The notes beneath the pieces were generated by a model that did no database searches, was not told where the DNA came from, and was given only the letters and a program-made list of their open reading frames with translations. Source: Streptomyces filamentosus (lineage in GTDB: Bacteria; Actinomycetota; Actinomycetes; Streptomycetales; Streptomycetaceae). From it: a stretch of 64,000 bases of DNA. Location: NCBI RefSeq assembly GCF_014654895.1, contig NZ_BNBE01000002.1, forward strand, positions 558,001-622,000, given 5' to 3'. Positions 32,987 to 41,342 of the stretch are shown one piece after another; the stretch's first letter is position 1, and the number at the start of each line of letters is the position of its first letter. The translations under genes were made by a program, and so were the position numbers.

Positions 32987-34059
32987 CCGCCCAGCACCGC
33001 CTTGGCCGCGTGGTAGGCGGGCTTGGGCCTCAGGTGCTCGTCGTAGGGCAGCGCCGCGCCCTCGTCGGGGAAGACGCCGGGGATCCACGAGTACTTGTCG
33101 GTGTAGTCCCAGACGGTGACGCCGACGCACTTCTCGACGGCCAGGCACGCCTCGACGTAGTCGGCGTACCAGGTGGCCTGGGTGGCGAGCTTCTCCGGTG
33201 TGGCGGGCAGCCGCATCCGGATGTCGAGCTCGGTGACGGCGACCTCGACGCCGAGGTCGGCGAAGCGCTGCATGTTCTGCCGGACGTCGGCGGGGAAGCC
33301 GTACTGGAGCGCCAGGTGGCCCTGGATGCCGAAGCCGTCCACGGGGACGCCGTCGGCCTTCAGCTGCTTGATCAGCCGGTGGTAGGCGTCGCTCTTGGGG
33401 CCGATCCCGTCGACGTTGTAGTCGTTGAGGTAGAGCTTGGCGTGCGGGTCGGCCTCGTGGGCCCAGCGCAGGGCGTCGGCGATGTAGCCGGGGCCGAGCG
33501 TCTTGTAGAAGAGGGACTCGCGGTAGGTGCCGTCCTCCTCGAACGCCTCGTTGACGACGTCCCAGTGCATGATCCGGCCCTTGTGGTGCCGGACCACGGT
33601 CTGGATGTGGTTCTTGAGGACGGCGCGCAGTTCGCCGGCGGTCCAGGTGCCCTCGGTGAGCCAGGCGGGGAGCTGGTTGTGCCAGAGGAGGGTGTGGCCG
33701 CGGACCTTCTGGTGATGGGCCCGGGCGAAGGAGACGACCTGGTCGGCGGCGGTGAAGTCGAAGACGCCGCGCTCGGGTTCGGTGGCGTACCACTTCATGG
33801 CGTTGGCGGGGGTGAGCTGTCCGAACTCGCTGCCGAGGAGCTTCAGGTAGGCGGGGTCGGCGAAGCCGGGGCCGTCGACGGCGGAGCCGAAGTAGCGGTG
33901 GTGCTTCTTCGCCAGGTCGCCGAGGGGCGCGGGCCGGGGGCCGGCGGTCGCGGGGGCGACGGCGAGGCCGGCCGCGAGGCAGGCGGTGGCGGAGAGGGCG
34001 GTGAGGATCCGGGTCGCGGTGCGCGTCCGGGACGTGGTGCGCTTCCGGGGCGTGGACAT
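32983..34059 (-). CDS. Secreted GH10 endo-1,4-beta-xylanase
   Basis: The 358-residue protein has a Sec signal (about 1-39) and a GH10 barrel to the end, without a binding module. The acid/base is Glu 171 in WDVVNEAF and the nucleophile is Glu 277 in VTELDI, both in standard context. It cuts the xylan backbone outside the cell. AGGAGC precedes the ATG. The gene follows GH30 by 26 bases and overlaps the oxidoreductase, so it is inside the operon. It is a clear relative of, but distinct from, the xlnA enzyme 4 kb away: no CBM13 and a different N-terminal sequence. Confidence 0.94.
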   Translation of the reverse strand: MSTPRKRTTSRTRTATRILTALSATACLAAGLAVAPATAGPRPAPLGDLAKKHHRYFGSAVDGPGFADPAYLKLLGSEFGQLTPANAMKWYATEPERGVFDFTAADQVVSFARAHHQKVRGHTLLWHNQLPAWLTEGTWTAGELRAVLKNHIQTVVRHHKGRIMHWDVVNEAFEEDGTYRESLFYKTLGPGYIADALRWAHEADPHAKLYLNDYNVDGIGPKSDAYHRLIKQLKADGVPVDGFGIQGHLALQYGFPADVRQNMQRFADLGVEVAVTELDIRMRLPATPEKLATQATWYADYVEACLAVEKCVGVTVWDYTDKYSWIPGVFPDEGAALPYDEHLRPKPAYHAAKAVLGG

Positions 34060-34085
34060 GGGAGCTCCTGGTGGGGTGGTGGGTC

Positions 34086-35498
34086 TCAGTCGAGGACGAG
34101 GGTGGTGAGCGCGCGGGGGGCGAGCTTCGCGGTGAGGTGCGCGCCGCGGGTGGTGACGGCGTCGGCCGGGGTGAGCGAGCGGGTCTCGTCGGTGACGTAG
34201 GCGTCGGGACGCCGGCCGGGCCCGCCGCGCAGGGCGAGTTCGGTGGTGCGCGGGGTGGTCGCGGTGTTGAGGATCTCGATGACACGGCTGCCGTCGGCGT
34301 TCCGGAAGGCGGTGACGCTCAGGGCCGGGTCGGGGTTCTCGACCGGGACGCGGACGGCGTCGGGGCGGATGAAGCGGCTGAAGGCGGCCAGTGCCCAGTA
34401 CCGCTTGGACACCCGGTAGTCGTCGCCGGGGTCGGCGAGCCGGACGAGCCCCCGGGTCGCGCCGAGGGACGCACCGGTCCAGTAGACGTAGGCGGAGGCG
34501 TTGCCGGTGGTCAGGGTGTGCTGGATGTCGGCCGCGACGGTGAGGCCGTCGTAGCCGCTGCCGTCGTCCCAGTTCTCGTTCCAGGTGGTGCCGTCCGGCG
34601 ACCACTCCGACATCCACACGCGCTTGTCGGTCGGCTGCGGGGCGTCGGTCGGGCCGCTGTAGCGGTGCCCGGTGACGGTCCGTACGGCCGCGTCGGCCTC
34701 GGGGTCCGCCTCGACGGCCCGGGTGTAGTCGGCCTGCCGGTCCCAGCCGGCGGCGTCGCAGCAGACCAGTCCGGTCTTCAGGCCGGAGGCGCGGACGGTC
34801 GGCCCGAGCACCTCGAGGAAGTCGACGGCCTGCTGCGGGGTGAACCGCATCGAGGCGTACGCCGCCGTCCAGTCGGGTTCGTTGGTGAACCCCAGGTCGG
34901 TGATCCCGATGCCCTCCTGCCGGTAGAACTTCACGTACTGGACGAGGTAGTTCGCGTAGGCCTGGCGCCATGCGGGCCGGAGCTCGCCGCCGTCGTTCTC
35001 GCTCCCGTCGGTCTTCATGAAGGCCGGGGCGCTCCAGGCGTCGGCGAAGAACCGTTCGACGCCGTACGCCTTGGCCTCCTTGGCGAGCCAGACCTGGCCG
35101 CCGTCCCAGCCGTCCCAGACGTACGCCGGGGTGGCGTCCGGGCCGCCGGGGTCGGTCGGCAGGATCGTCGGCATGTGGTCGTAGACCCGGTCGGTCGACG
35201 AGCCGATGCCCAGGCGCAGGATCGACAGGCCGGCGCCCTTCTCCCGGTCGAACAGCAGGTCGAGCACCTCGCGTCGCTTGGCCGGGCCGAGGCCGCGTGC
35301 GCCGTGCAGCAGGTCGGCCCGCTGGAAGGCCATCGAGAAGCCGAAGCCGTCGATGGGCTGGAGGGCGGCGCGGAAGTCGACGGCGATGCGTCCGGGTCCG
35401 GCGGCGGGGTGCACGGGATCGGCCACCGCAGGGGATGTTAGCGCTAACATCATGACGGCCGTCCAAGCGGTCAGACGTTTCGCGGTCGGGCGTTTCAC
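34086..35498 (-). CDS. Secreted GH30 xylanase/glucuronoxylanase-like enzyme with TTA codon
   Basis: From a GTG at 35498 (GAGGAG nine bases upstream) the 470-residue product has a signal peptide (1-26) and a GH30 barrel plus beta domain. The acid/base is Glu 207 in GFTNEPDW and the nucleophile is Glu 298 in VWMSEWS. GH30 bacterial enzymes include glucuronoxylan-specific endoxylanases; the exact subfamily is not certain. Leucine 18, inside the signal peptide, is TTA, so expression should depend on the bldA tRNA. The same codons form an 18-base palindrome matching the AraR operator core. It leads the six-gene xylan operon, so control here would affect everything downstream. Confidence 0.9.
   Translation of the reverse strand: MKRPTAKRLTAWTAVMMLALTSPAVADPVHPAAGPGRIAVDFRAALQPIDGFGFSMAFQRADLLHGARGLGPAKRREVLDLLFDREKGAGLSILRLGIGSSTDRVYDHMPTILPTDPGGPDATPAYVWDGWDGGQVWLAKEAKAYGVERFFADAWSAPAFMKTDGSENDGGELRPAWRQAYANYLVQYVKFYRQEGIGITDLGFTNEPDWTAAYASMRFTPQQAVDFLEVLGPTVRASGLKTGLVCCDAAGWDRQADYTRAVEADPEADAAVRTVTGHRYSGPTDAPQPTDKRVWMSEWSPDGTTWNENWDDGSGYDGLTVAADIQHTLTTGNASAYVYWTGASLGATRGLVRLADPGDDYRVSKRYWALAAFSRFIRPDAVRVPVENPDPALSVTAFRNADGSRVIEILNTATTPRTTELALRGGPGRRPDAYVTDETRSLTPADAVTTRGAHLTAKLAPRALTTLVLD
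35434..35451. promoter_or_regulatory. Perfect LacI-type palindrome inside the GH30 coding sequence
   Basis: GATGTTAGCGCTAACATC is an 18-base perfect palindrome covering codons 16-22 of the GH30 gene, starting about 47 bases after its GTG. Its core TGTTAGCGCTAACA is shared with the arabinose-regulon boxes at 54686, 60906 and others. An intragenic operator could act as a transcription roadblock. The TTA codon lies within it. Confidence 0.65.
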
Positions 35499-35569
35499 GG
35501 GGTCTCCTCGGGGATCGGGGGGTGGGGATCGGGGAGCCGGGCGGGGAGGCGGGGCGGGTTCCGGACGGG
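35499..35569. other. G-rich gap before GH30
   Basis: The plus strand here carries many runs of three to six G (about 35508-35560), meeting the pattern of a G-quadruplex-forming tract on the non-template side of the GH30 mRNA (C-rich in the RNA). There is no operator or terminator otherwise. Confidence 0.3.
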
Positions 35570-36332
35570 TCAGCCCTTGGTGGCGCCCGCGGTGAGACCT
35601 CCGATCAGCTGGCGTTCGGCGACGGCGTAGAAGGCCAGGGCGGGGACCATGGCGAGCACGATGTAGGCGAGGACGAGGGCGTAGTCGGTCGAGTACTGGC
35701 CCTGGAACTGCTGGACGCCGACCGGGACGGTCTGCCACTCGGGGTCGTTGAACACCAGCAGCGGCAGGAAGAAGTTGTTCCAGCTCGCGACGATCGCCAG
35801 CACCGAGACCGTGCCGAGCGCCGGGCGGGCCATCGGCAGCAGGATCTTCCAGAAGAAGCGGAACTTGCCGCAGCCGTCCATGACGGCCGCCTCCTCGATC
35901 TCCGCCGGGACGGTCCGGAAGAAGCCGCGGAGGATGATGATCGTCATGGGGAGGCCGAAGGCGGCCTGCGGCAGGATCACCCCGAGCGGGTTGTCGAGCA
36001 GGGAGAAGTCCCGCAGCAGCAGGAACAGCGGCAGCACCGCCACCGCGAACGGGAACATCAGCCCGATCGTGAAGAGCATGTAGAACAGTTCCCTGCCCCG
36101 GAAGGCGTAGCGGGCCAGCGCGAACGCCGCCATGGCGGAGGCCGCCACCGTGCAGACCGTCGTGCCGAGCGCCATGCCGGCGCTGTTGGCGATCTGCCGC
36201 CAGAACATCCCGTCGCCGAGGATGCCGGTGTAGTTGCCGGTCTTCCACCGCTCCGGCAGCCCGAAGGGATTGCTCGTCAGCTCGCCGGTGCTCTTGAACC
36301 CGGAGATCACCGCGTAGACCAGCGGCACGGCG
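35570..36332 (-). pseudogene. C-terminal remnant of a CUT1 sugar ABC permease
   Basis: The frame reads a normal MalG-like permease from VPLVYAVISGFKSTGEL to the stop, including the ATPase-contact EAA loop (EIEEAAVMDGCGKFRFFWKI). The first membrane helix and the start codon are absent. Upstream, the sequence switches within a few bases (about 36326-36340) into the binding-protein gene in another frame. The gene therefore lost its N-terminus in a deletion. It has no ribosome site and should not make a working permease. In intact operons it would import xylo-oligosaccharides released by the enzymes encoded downstream. Confidence 0.8.
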
Positions 36333-36607
36333 TCGCGGTCAGCTTGGACTTGAACGCCTCGTTCTCCAACGAGGTGGTCTCGATGCGGACGTCGGGGTGG
36401 GCGGCCATGAACGCCGAGGCGATCCGCGGGAAGAGCGACCTGCCCGGCTCCGTGGTGGCGATGTTCCACCAGTCGAACGTCACCTTGCCGTCGGCCGCCG
36501 GACCGTCGCCCGGGTCGCCGCCGCAGGCGGCGGTCAGCGGGACGGACAGTGCGGCCAGGCCGGAGAGCACGAGGAAGCTCCGCCGGCTCGGGGGGGATGC
36601 TGGTCAT
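36333..36607 (-). pseudogene. N-terminal remnant of a sugar-binding lipoprotein gene
   Basis: An ATG at 36607 with GGAGG upstream begins a leader. Downstream, in another frame, comes SFLVLSGLAALSVPLTAACGG (lipobox cysteine), then KVTFDWWNIATTEP and ENEAFKSKLTA, the first 80 residues of a CUT1 extracellular binding protein. Two lesions are visible. A run of seven G (36590-36596) puts the ATG one base out of frame with the leader; six would restore it. The gene also stops matching after KLTA, where it joins the permease remnant. The remaining 340 or so residues and the whole first permease gene are missing, a deletion of roughly 2 kb. Confidence 0.78.
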
Positions 36608-36640
36608 GGGACCTCCGGGAGGGGAATGCCGATTCGAGAC

Positions 36641-36653
36641 CGAAAACTTTTCG
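36641..36653. promoter_or_regulatory. CGAAAACTTTTCG operator before the broken importer
   Basis: This is a perfect palindrome with six-base arms around one C, 34 bases upstream of the binding-protein ATG. It belongs to the CGAAA-N-TTTCG class known for Streptomyces xylan/xylobiose repressors. A related imperfect CGAAACTCTTCGAAA at 36775-36789 lies nearer the LacI start, close to a TTGACA at 36753-36758. Confidence 0.68.
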
Positions 36654-36839
36654 TAATACTCTCGAATTCCGCGGTGCCACAAACTAGGAACCCGAAGCCC
36701 CCCGGTCAAGCCTTCTTGCCGAACTCTCCACAACCAGGCGCGTTTTCCAGGGTTGACAAGCCGGTCACACGATCCGAAACTCTTCGAAACATTTGCGTTA
36801 CCCGTCACCGGCCGCAGACGCCCGCGCAGAGGAGAGAAG

Positions 36840-37853
36840 TTGAGCCAGCAGCGTCCGACCCTGGCCGTCATCGCCGCGGAGGCAGGCGTCTCCCAGGCCA
36901 CCGTGTCCAAGGTGGTCAACGGCCGCTCCGACGTCGCGCCGTCGACGCGCGAGCGGATCGAGAACCTGCTGCGGTCGCACCACTACCTCTCCCCCGGCCG
37001 CCAGGGCAGGGCCCGCAGATCGGGCCTGGTCGACCTGATCCTCGGCGGCCTGGACAGCGCGTGGGCGGTGGAGATCCTGCGCGGCGTCGAGGCCGAGTGC
37101 GCCCAGCGGAACGTCGGCACCGTCGTGTCGCTCGTCCCGCCGGGCGAGGCCACGCCGTCGAGCTGGGCCGCGCTGCCGGTCCTGCACCACAGCGACGGCG
37201 TCATCCTCGTCACCTCCGCGGTCACCCGGGCCCAGCGCGCCCAGGTCGAACGGGCCGGGGTGGCACTGGTCGTCATCGACCCGATCGACCTGCCGGACAA
37301 CGGGGTGCCGAGCATCGGCGCGACCAACTGGGCCGGCGGCCTCTCCGCCACCGAGCACCTGCTGGAGAGGGGGCACCGCCGGATCGCCGCGATCGGCGGG
37401 CGCCGGGAGATGCTCTGCAGCCAGGCCCGCATCGACGGGTACCGGGCCGCGCTGGAGCGGGCCGGGATCGAGGTCGACCGCGACCTGATCCGGTTCGGCG
37501 ACTTCCAGCACGAGGGCGGGTTCCGGTGCGCCCGGGAACTGCTCGCCCTCCCCGATCCGCCGACCGCCGTCTTCGCGGGCAGCGACCAGCAGGCGATGGG
37601 CGTCTACGAGGCGGCGCGGCGGGCCGGGCTGAGCATCCCGGAGGACCTCAGCGTGGTCGGTTTCGACGACCTGCCGATGTGCGACTGGCTGTCGCCGCCG
37701 CTGACGACGGTCCGCCAGCCGCTGGAGGAGATGGGCCGGCTCGCCGCCCGCGCGCTGTTCCAGCTCCTGGAGGACCAGCCCCTCGTCAGCCCCCGGATGG
37801 AGCTCTCGACCGAACTCAAGGTCCGGCTCTCCACCGCCCCGCCCCGTTCCTAG
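36840..37853 (+). CDS. LacI-family repressor of the xylan locus
   Basis: The 337-residue protein has the LacI helix-turn-helix and hinge (about residues 6-55; AVIAAEAGVSQATVSKVVNG) and a sugar-binding periplasmic-protein-like domain to the end (VVGFDDLPMCDWLSPPLTTVRQP is typical). A TTG start at 36840 is chosen for GAGGAGAG directly upstream; longer frames run into the promoter. It is divergent from the broken importer and xylan operon. CGAAA/TTTCG palindromes lie in its own upstream region, in front of the importer and before xlnA. It most likely represses xylan genes until xylobiose or a similar sugar binds, like BxlR/XlnR. Confidence 0.9.
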   Translation: MSQQRPTLAVIAAEAGVSQATVSKVVNGRSDVAPSTRERIENLLRSHHYLSPGRQGRARRSGLVDLILGGLDSAWAVEILRGVEAECAQRNVGTVVSLVPPGEATPSSWAALPVLHHSDGVILVTSAVTRAQRAQVERAGVALVVIDPIDLPDNGVPSIGATNWAGGLSATEHLLERGHRRIAAIGGRREMLCSQARIDGYRAALERAGIEVDRDLIRFGDFQHEGGFRCARELLALPDPPTAVFAGSDQQAMGVYEAARRAGLSIPEDLSVVGFDDLPMCDWLSPPLTTVRQPLEEMGRLAARALFQLLEDQPLVSPRMELSTELKVRLSTAPPRS

Positions 37854-38081
37854 GAGAGCGGGGCGGCATTTTCTTCCCGTTTTCCCTCTGCGCGCGCATC
37901 CGCCTTTCCCCAGCCCCCGCGGCCGCCTTTCGACCGCTTGCCCTTTTCACTCGGTTCGGCCCCGCCCGTCCGCGTGCAGCGGAGAATGTCCGCGCCGGCT
38001 CCGGTTTCCCGTCCGCTTTCCGCCCGTTTTCCGGCCGTCCTCTGGCGTCCTGCCGACAGGCGCAGCTCAGGAACGCCTCGC

Positions 38082-38158
38082 ATCGAAATTATTTCGATCC
38101 CGGTCGACTTCGAAACAAATTCGAAACTCTTGACTTGTTTCCGCCGCGTTTCCACACT
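38082..38158 (+). promoter_or_regulatory. Operator cluster and promoter of xlnA
   Basis: In the 445-base gap before xlnA lie ATCGAAAT-T-ATTTCGAT (38082-38098, perfect) and two direct copies of TTCGAAAC (38109-38116, 38120-38127). A promoter with -35 TTGACT (38130-38135) and -10-like CACACT (38153-38158), 17 bases apart, comes next. The stretch is far more AT-rich than its surroundings. The operators sit just upstream of and against the -35, where the LacI protein at 36840 would block or bend. The rest of the gap (37854-38080, 38160-38298) shows no gene. Confidence 0.65.
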
Positions 38159-38298
38159 TATTCCCGAGGCGGCGTCCCCCTTTTTCGGTACGCCCGGACC
38201 GTGCGCGCGTCTTTTGTCCATCCGCGATGACGCCTTCGGCGCACATTCCTTACGCCGTCTCCACGTCCTTCCGCGATTCCCGTCCTGGAGGTCCTTCC

Positions 38299-39759
38299 AT
38301 GCGCTCATCCGTCCTTCCCCCGTCCGCCGGCCGCCGGAAAGCGGGCGTCCTGTCCGCGGCGCTGGCCGTCGGCGTCCTCGGTTCCGCCGTCGTGCTCGGG
38401 GCGCCCTTCACCTCGCACGCCGCCGAGAGCACGCTCGGCAGCGCGGCGAAGCAGAGCGGCCGGTACTTCGGCACCGCCATCGCCTCGGGCCGGCTGGGCG
38501 ACTCGGCGTACACGACGATCGCCGCCCGCGAGTTCGACTCGGTGACCGCCGAGAACGAGATGAAGATCGACGCCACCGAACCCCAGCAGGGGCGGTTCGA
38601 CTTCACCGCCGCCGACCGCGTCCACGCCTGGGCGACGCAGAACGGCAAGCAGGTCCGCGGTCACACCCTCGCCTGGCACTCCCAGCAGCCCGGCTGGATG
38701 CAGAGCCTCAGCGGCAGCGCGCTGAGGCAGGCGATGAACAACCACATCACCGGCGTGATGACCCACTACAAGGGCAAGGTCCCCCAGTGGGACGTCGTCA
38801 ACGAGGCCTTCGCCGACGGGACTTCGGGAGCCCGGCGCGACTCCAACCTCCAGCGCAGCGGCAACGACTGGATCGAGGTCGCCTTCCGCACCGCGCGCAC
38901 CGCCGACCCGGCCGCCAAGCTCTGCTACAACGACTACAACATCGAGAACTGGACCTGGGCGAAGACCCAGGCCGTGTACGCGATGGTCAAGGACTTCAAG
39001 CAGCGCGGCGTGCCGATCGACTGCGTCGGCTTCCAGTCGCACTTCAACAACGACAGCCCCTACAACAGCAACTTCCGCACCACCCTCCAGAGTTTCGCCG
39101 CCCTCGGCGTCGACGTGGCCGTCACCGAGCTCGACATCCAGGGCGCCTCGTCCACGACGTACGCCGCCGTGACCAACGACTGCCTGGCCGTCTCCCGCTG
39201 CCTCGGCATCACCGTGTGGGGCGTGCGCGACACCGACTCGTGGCGGGCGGAGCACACACCGCTGCTGTTCAACGCCGACGGCAGCAAGAAGCCGGCCTAC
39301 ACCTCCGTGCTCAACGCCCTGAACGCCGCCTCCACGAACCCGAACCCGACGCCGACGCCCACCCCGACCCCCTCCCCCGGCGCCGGCCCGATCAAGGGAG
39401 TCGCCTCGGGCCGCTGCCTGGACGTGCCCGGAAGCGCGACCGCCGACGGCACCCAGGTCCAGCTGTGGGACTGCAACAACCGCACCAACCAGCAGTGGAC
39501 CGCCACCGCGTCCGGTGAGCTCAGGGTCTACGGCGACAAGTGCCTGGACGCCGCCGGAACCGGCAACGGCGCCAAGGTCCAGATCTACTCCTGCTGGGGC
39601 GGCGACAACCAGAAGTGGCGCCTGAACTCCGACGGGTCCATCGTCGGCGTCCAGTCCGGCCTGTGCCTCGACGCCGTCGCCAACGGCACCGCCAACGGCA
39701 CCCTCCTCCAGCTCTACACCTGCTGGAACGGCACCAACCAGCGCTGGACCCGAGGCTGA
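38299..39759 (+). CDS. xlnA: Secreted GH10 xylanase A with C-terminal CBM13
   Basis: The 486-residue preprotein has a 41-residue signal (ending SHA), a GH10 catalytic domain (about 42-343), a Pro/Thr linker (NPTPTPTPTPSP) and a ricin-type CBM13 (about 360-486, three repeats with NQQW, NQKW, NQRW). Acid/base Glu 169 and nucleophile Glu 277 correspond to mature residues 128 and 236, the numbers known for Streptomyces lividans xylanase A, which it closely resembles along its length. GGAGG precedes the ATG. It is a single gene ended by a hairpin. It cleaves xylan backbone; the trefoil binds xylan. Confidence 0.96.
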   Translation: MRSSVLPPSAGRRKAGVLSAALAVGVLGSAVVLGAPFTSHAAESTLGSAAKQSGRYFGTAIASGRLGDSAYTTIAAREFDSVTAENEMKIDATEPQQGRFDFTAADRVHAWATQNGKQVRGHTLAWHSQQPGWMQSLSGSALRQAMNNHITGVMTHYKGKVPQWDVVNEAFADGTSGARRDSNLQRSGNDWIEVAFRTARTADPAAKLCYNDYNIENWTWAKTQAVYAMVKDFKQRGVPIDCVGFQSHFNNDSPYNSNFRTTLQSFAALGVDVAVTELDIQGASSTTYAAVTNDCLAVSRCLGITVWGVRDTDSWRAEHTPLLFNADGSKKPAYTSVLNALNAASTNPNPTPTPTPTPSPGAGPIKGVASGRCLDVPGSATADGTQVQLWDCNNRTNQQWTATASGELRVYGDKCLDAAGTGNGAKVQIYSCWGGDNQKWRLNSDGSIVGVQSGLCLDAVANGTANGTLLQLYTCWNGTNQRWTRG

Positions 39760-39822
39760 CGCCACCCCGCCACACCACCCCGTCACCACATCGCCACGTC
39801 ACCGCACCACCGCACCGCTCGC

Positions 39823-39855
39823 GAGGGGGAGCCGGGGCCGCCCCGGCTCCCCCTC
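39823..39855. terminator. Bidirectional terminator, xlnA / alditol oxidase
   Basis: GAGGGGGAGCCGGGG (39823-39837) pairs perfectly with 39841-39855 around CCG between converging genes. Confidence 0.88.
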
Positions 39856-39995
39856 CTGCGTTTCAGGCGGAGAGCCGGTTGCCGTAGGGGGCGTCCGGGC
39901 CATGCTCGCGGGTGAAGGGGCGGTCCAGGGCCGCTGCGGTCCGGGGCGCCGTCGGCGGGCGGCGGGGCCCGCCCCGGCCGTGTTCCGCGGACGTC

Positions 39996-41255
39996 TCACC
40001 GCGGGAAGCAGCGGGCGACGAAGTCGTTGCGGAACGTGCCCGTGGGGTCGACATCGGCCGTCAGGCGCTCGAAACGGTGGTACCGGGGGTAGAGACCGCG
40101 CAGGGTCTCGGGCTCCGTGACGAAGAGCTTGCCCCAGTGCGGCCGGGCCGCGAAGGGGGCGAGGACGTCCTCGATCACGTGCAGGGCCTTCGTCACGGCG
40201 GCGGTGTCGGGCAGCCAGGTGAAGTGGAAGGCCACGGAGTCCCGCCGATGGGCCGGACTGAGCCAGTGGCCGTCCGCGGCGACGCTCCGGATCTCCCCCA
40301 CCTGCAGATGGGGGGCGAAGGCGTTCCGTACGGCGTGCAGGGCGTCGAAGGCCGCGACGGCGTCCGCGCGGGCGACGAAGTACTCCGACTGCAGTTCGTC
40401 GCCGCTGCTCGGGGTGTGCTCCAGCCGGAAGTGCGGGAGCCGGAACGGGGACGGGCCCGGCAGCCCCAGCTGCGGGGTGCAGGAGTCGGCCGGCATGCCG
40501 GGGACGGGGTGCCTCGGGCCGTCGGCCCGGACGGCACCGAGCCACCGCGACGGCCCGGCCCCGGCCCCCGGGGCGTCCGCGCGCCGCTTGAGCCACACCT
40601 GGTCGATCAGCTCCCCCCGCCAGCGGGTGAAGAGGCTGACGCTGTACGCGGCGGACATCACCTCGTCGAAGGCGCCGCGGAGCGCGGTGACGGGCAGGCC
40701 CTCGTAGACCCACTGCCGGACGTCGAAGGCCGGCACCAGGTCCAGGGTCAGCGTGGTGACGACGCCGAGGGCGCCGAGGGCGACCACGGAGCCCTCGAAG
40801 TCGTCGTCGCCCCGCCGCGTCGTGACGAGGCCGCCGGAGGCCGAGACGTACGTGACGGCCCGTACGGCCGAGGCGAGGGTGCCGTTGCCGTCCCCCGACC
40901 CGTGCGTGCCGGTCGCACAGGCACCGGCGAGGGAGATGTGGGGCAGCGAACCGAGGTTGTGCAGGGCGAGCCCGGCCTCGTGGAGGAGGCCGGTGACCTC
41001 CCCGAAACGGGTTCCGCCGCTCACGGTGACGGTACGGGCCCGTCTGTCGATGTCGAGCACGCGGGGCAGACGGGCCGTGGACACCAGGTCCCCGGTGGTG
41101 TCGGCGATCGCGTTGAAGGAGTGGCCGGTTCCCAGGGCCCGTACGGCACGGGAGCCGGCCACCAGCTCCTGGAGCTCCTCGACCGAGGCGGGGGCCCTGA
41201 GGCGTTCCGCGCCGAAGGTGATGTTCCCCGCCCAGTTGGTGGTGGTGTCACTCAT
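39996..41255 (-). CDS. aldO: Alditol (xylitol) oxidase, FAD-dependent
   Basis: The 419-residue protein matches the covalent-flavin alditol oxidase of Streptomyces (about 418 residues). It starts NWAGNITF, has the FAD-histidine motif GTGHSFN (His 45), ATGTHGSGDGNG near residue 115, and the C-terminal FAARPHWGKLF signature. It oxidises the terminal alcohol of xylitol, sorbitol or similar polyols to the aldose with oxygen, giving hydrogen peroxide, in the cytoplasm. It lies after an arabinose-type importer but is separated from it by a strong hairpin, so it may be expressed at a lower level or alone. In this locus it would feed pentitols into aldose metabolism. Confidence 0.9.
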   Translation of the reverse strand: MSDTTTNWAGNITFGAERLRAPASVEELQELVAGSRAVRALGTGHSFNAIADTTGDLVSTARLPRVLDIDRRARTVTVSGGTRFGEVTGLLHEAGLALHNLGSLPHISLAGACATGTHGSGDGNGTLASAVRAVTYVSASGGLVTTRRGDDDFEGSVVALGALGVVTTLTLDLVPAFDVRQWVYEGLPVTALRGAFDEVMSAAYSVSLFTRWRGELIDQVWLKRRADAPGAGAGPSRWLGAVRADGPRHPVPGMPADSCTPQLGLPGPSPFRLPHFRLEHTPSSGDELQSEYFVARADAVAAFDALHAVRNAFAPHLQVGEIRSVAADGHWLSPAHRRDSVAFHFTWLPDTAAVTKALHVIEDVLAPFAARPHWGKLFVTEPETLRGLYPRYHRFERLTADVDPTGTFRNDFVARCFPR

Positions 41256-41342
41256 GTCCGTCCTCCGCGGAGGGACCCGTGTCCCCCCGTTCGCGCTGTC
41301 GAACGTCGTTCATGGTCTCGGTCGATGCGGGCCGGGTGCCGT

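Noticed and set aside
39799..40713. 304-codon minus-strand frame overlapping alditol oxidase
   Set aside because: Out-of-frame shadow of the aldO gene, Arg/Pro/Ala-rich; aldO has full-length family similarity and the FAD histidine.
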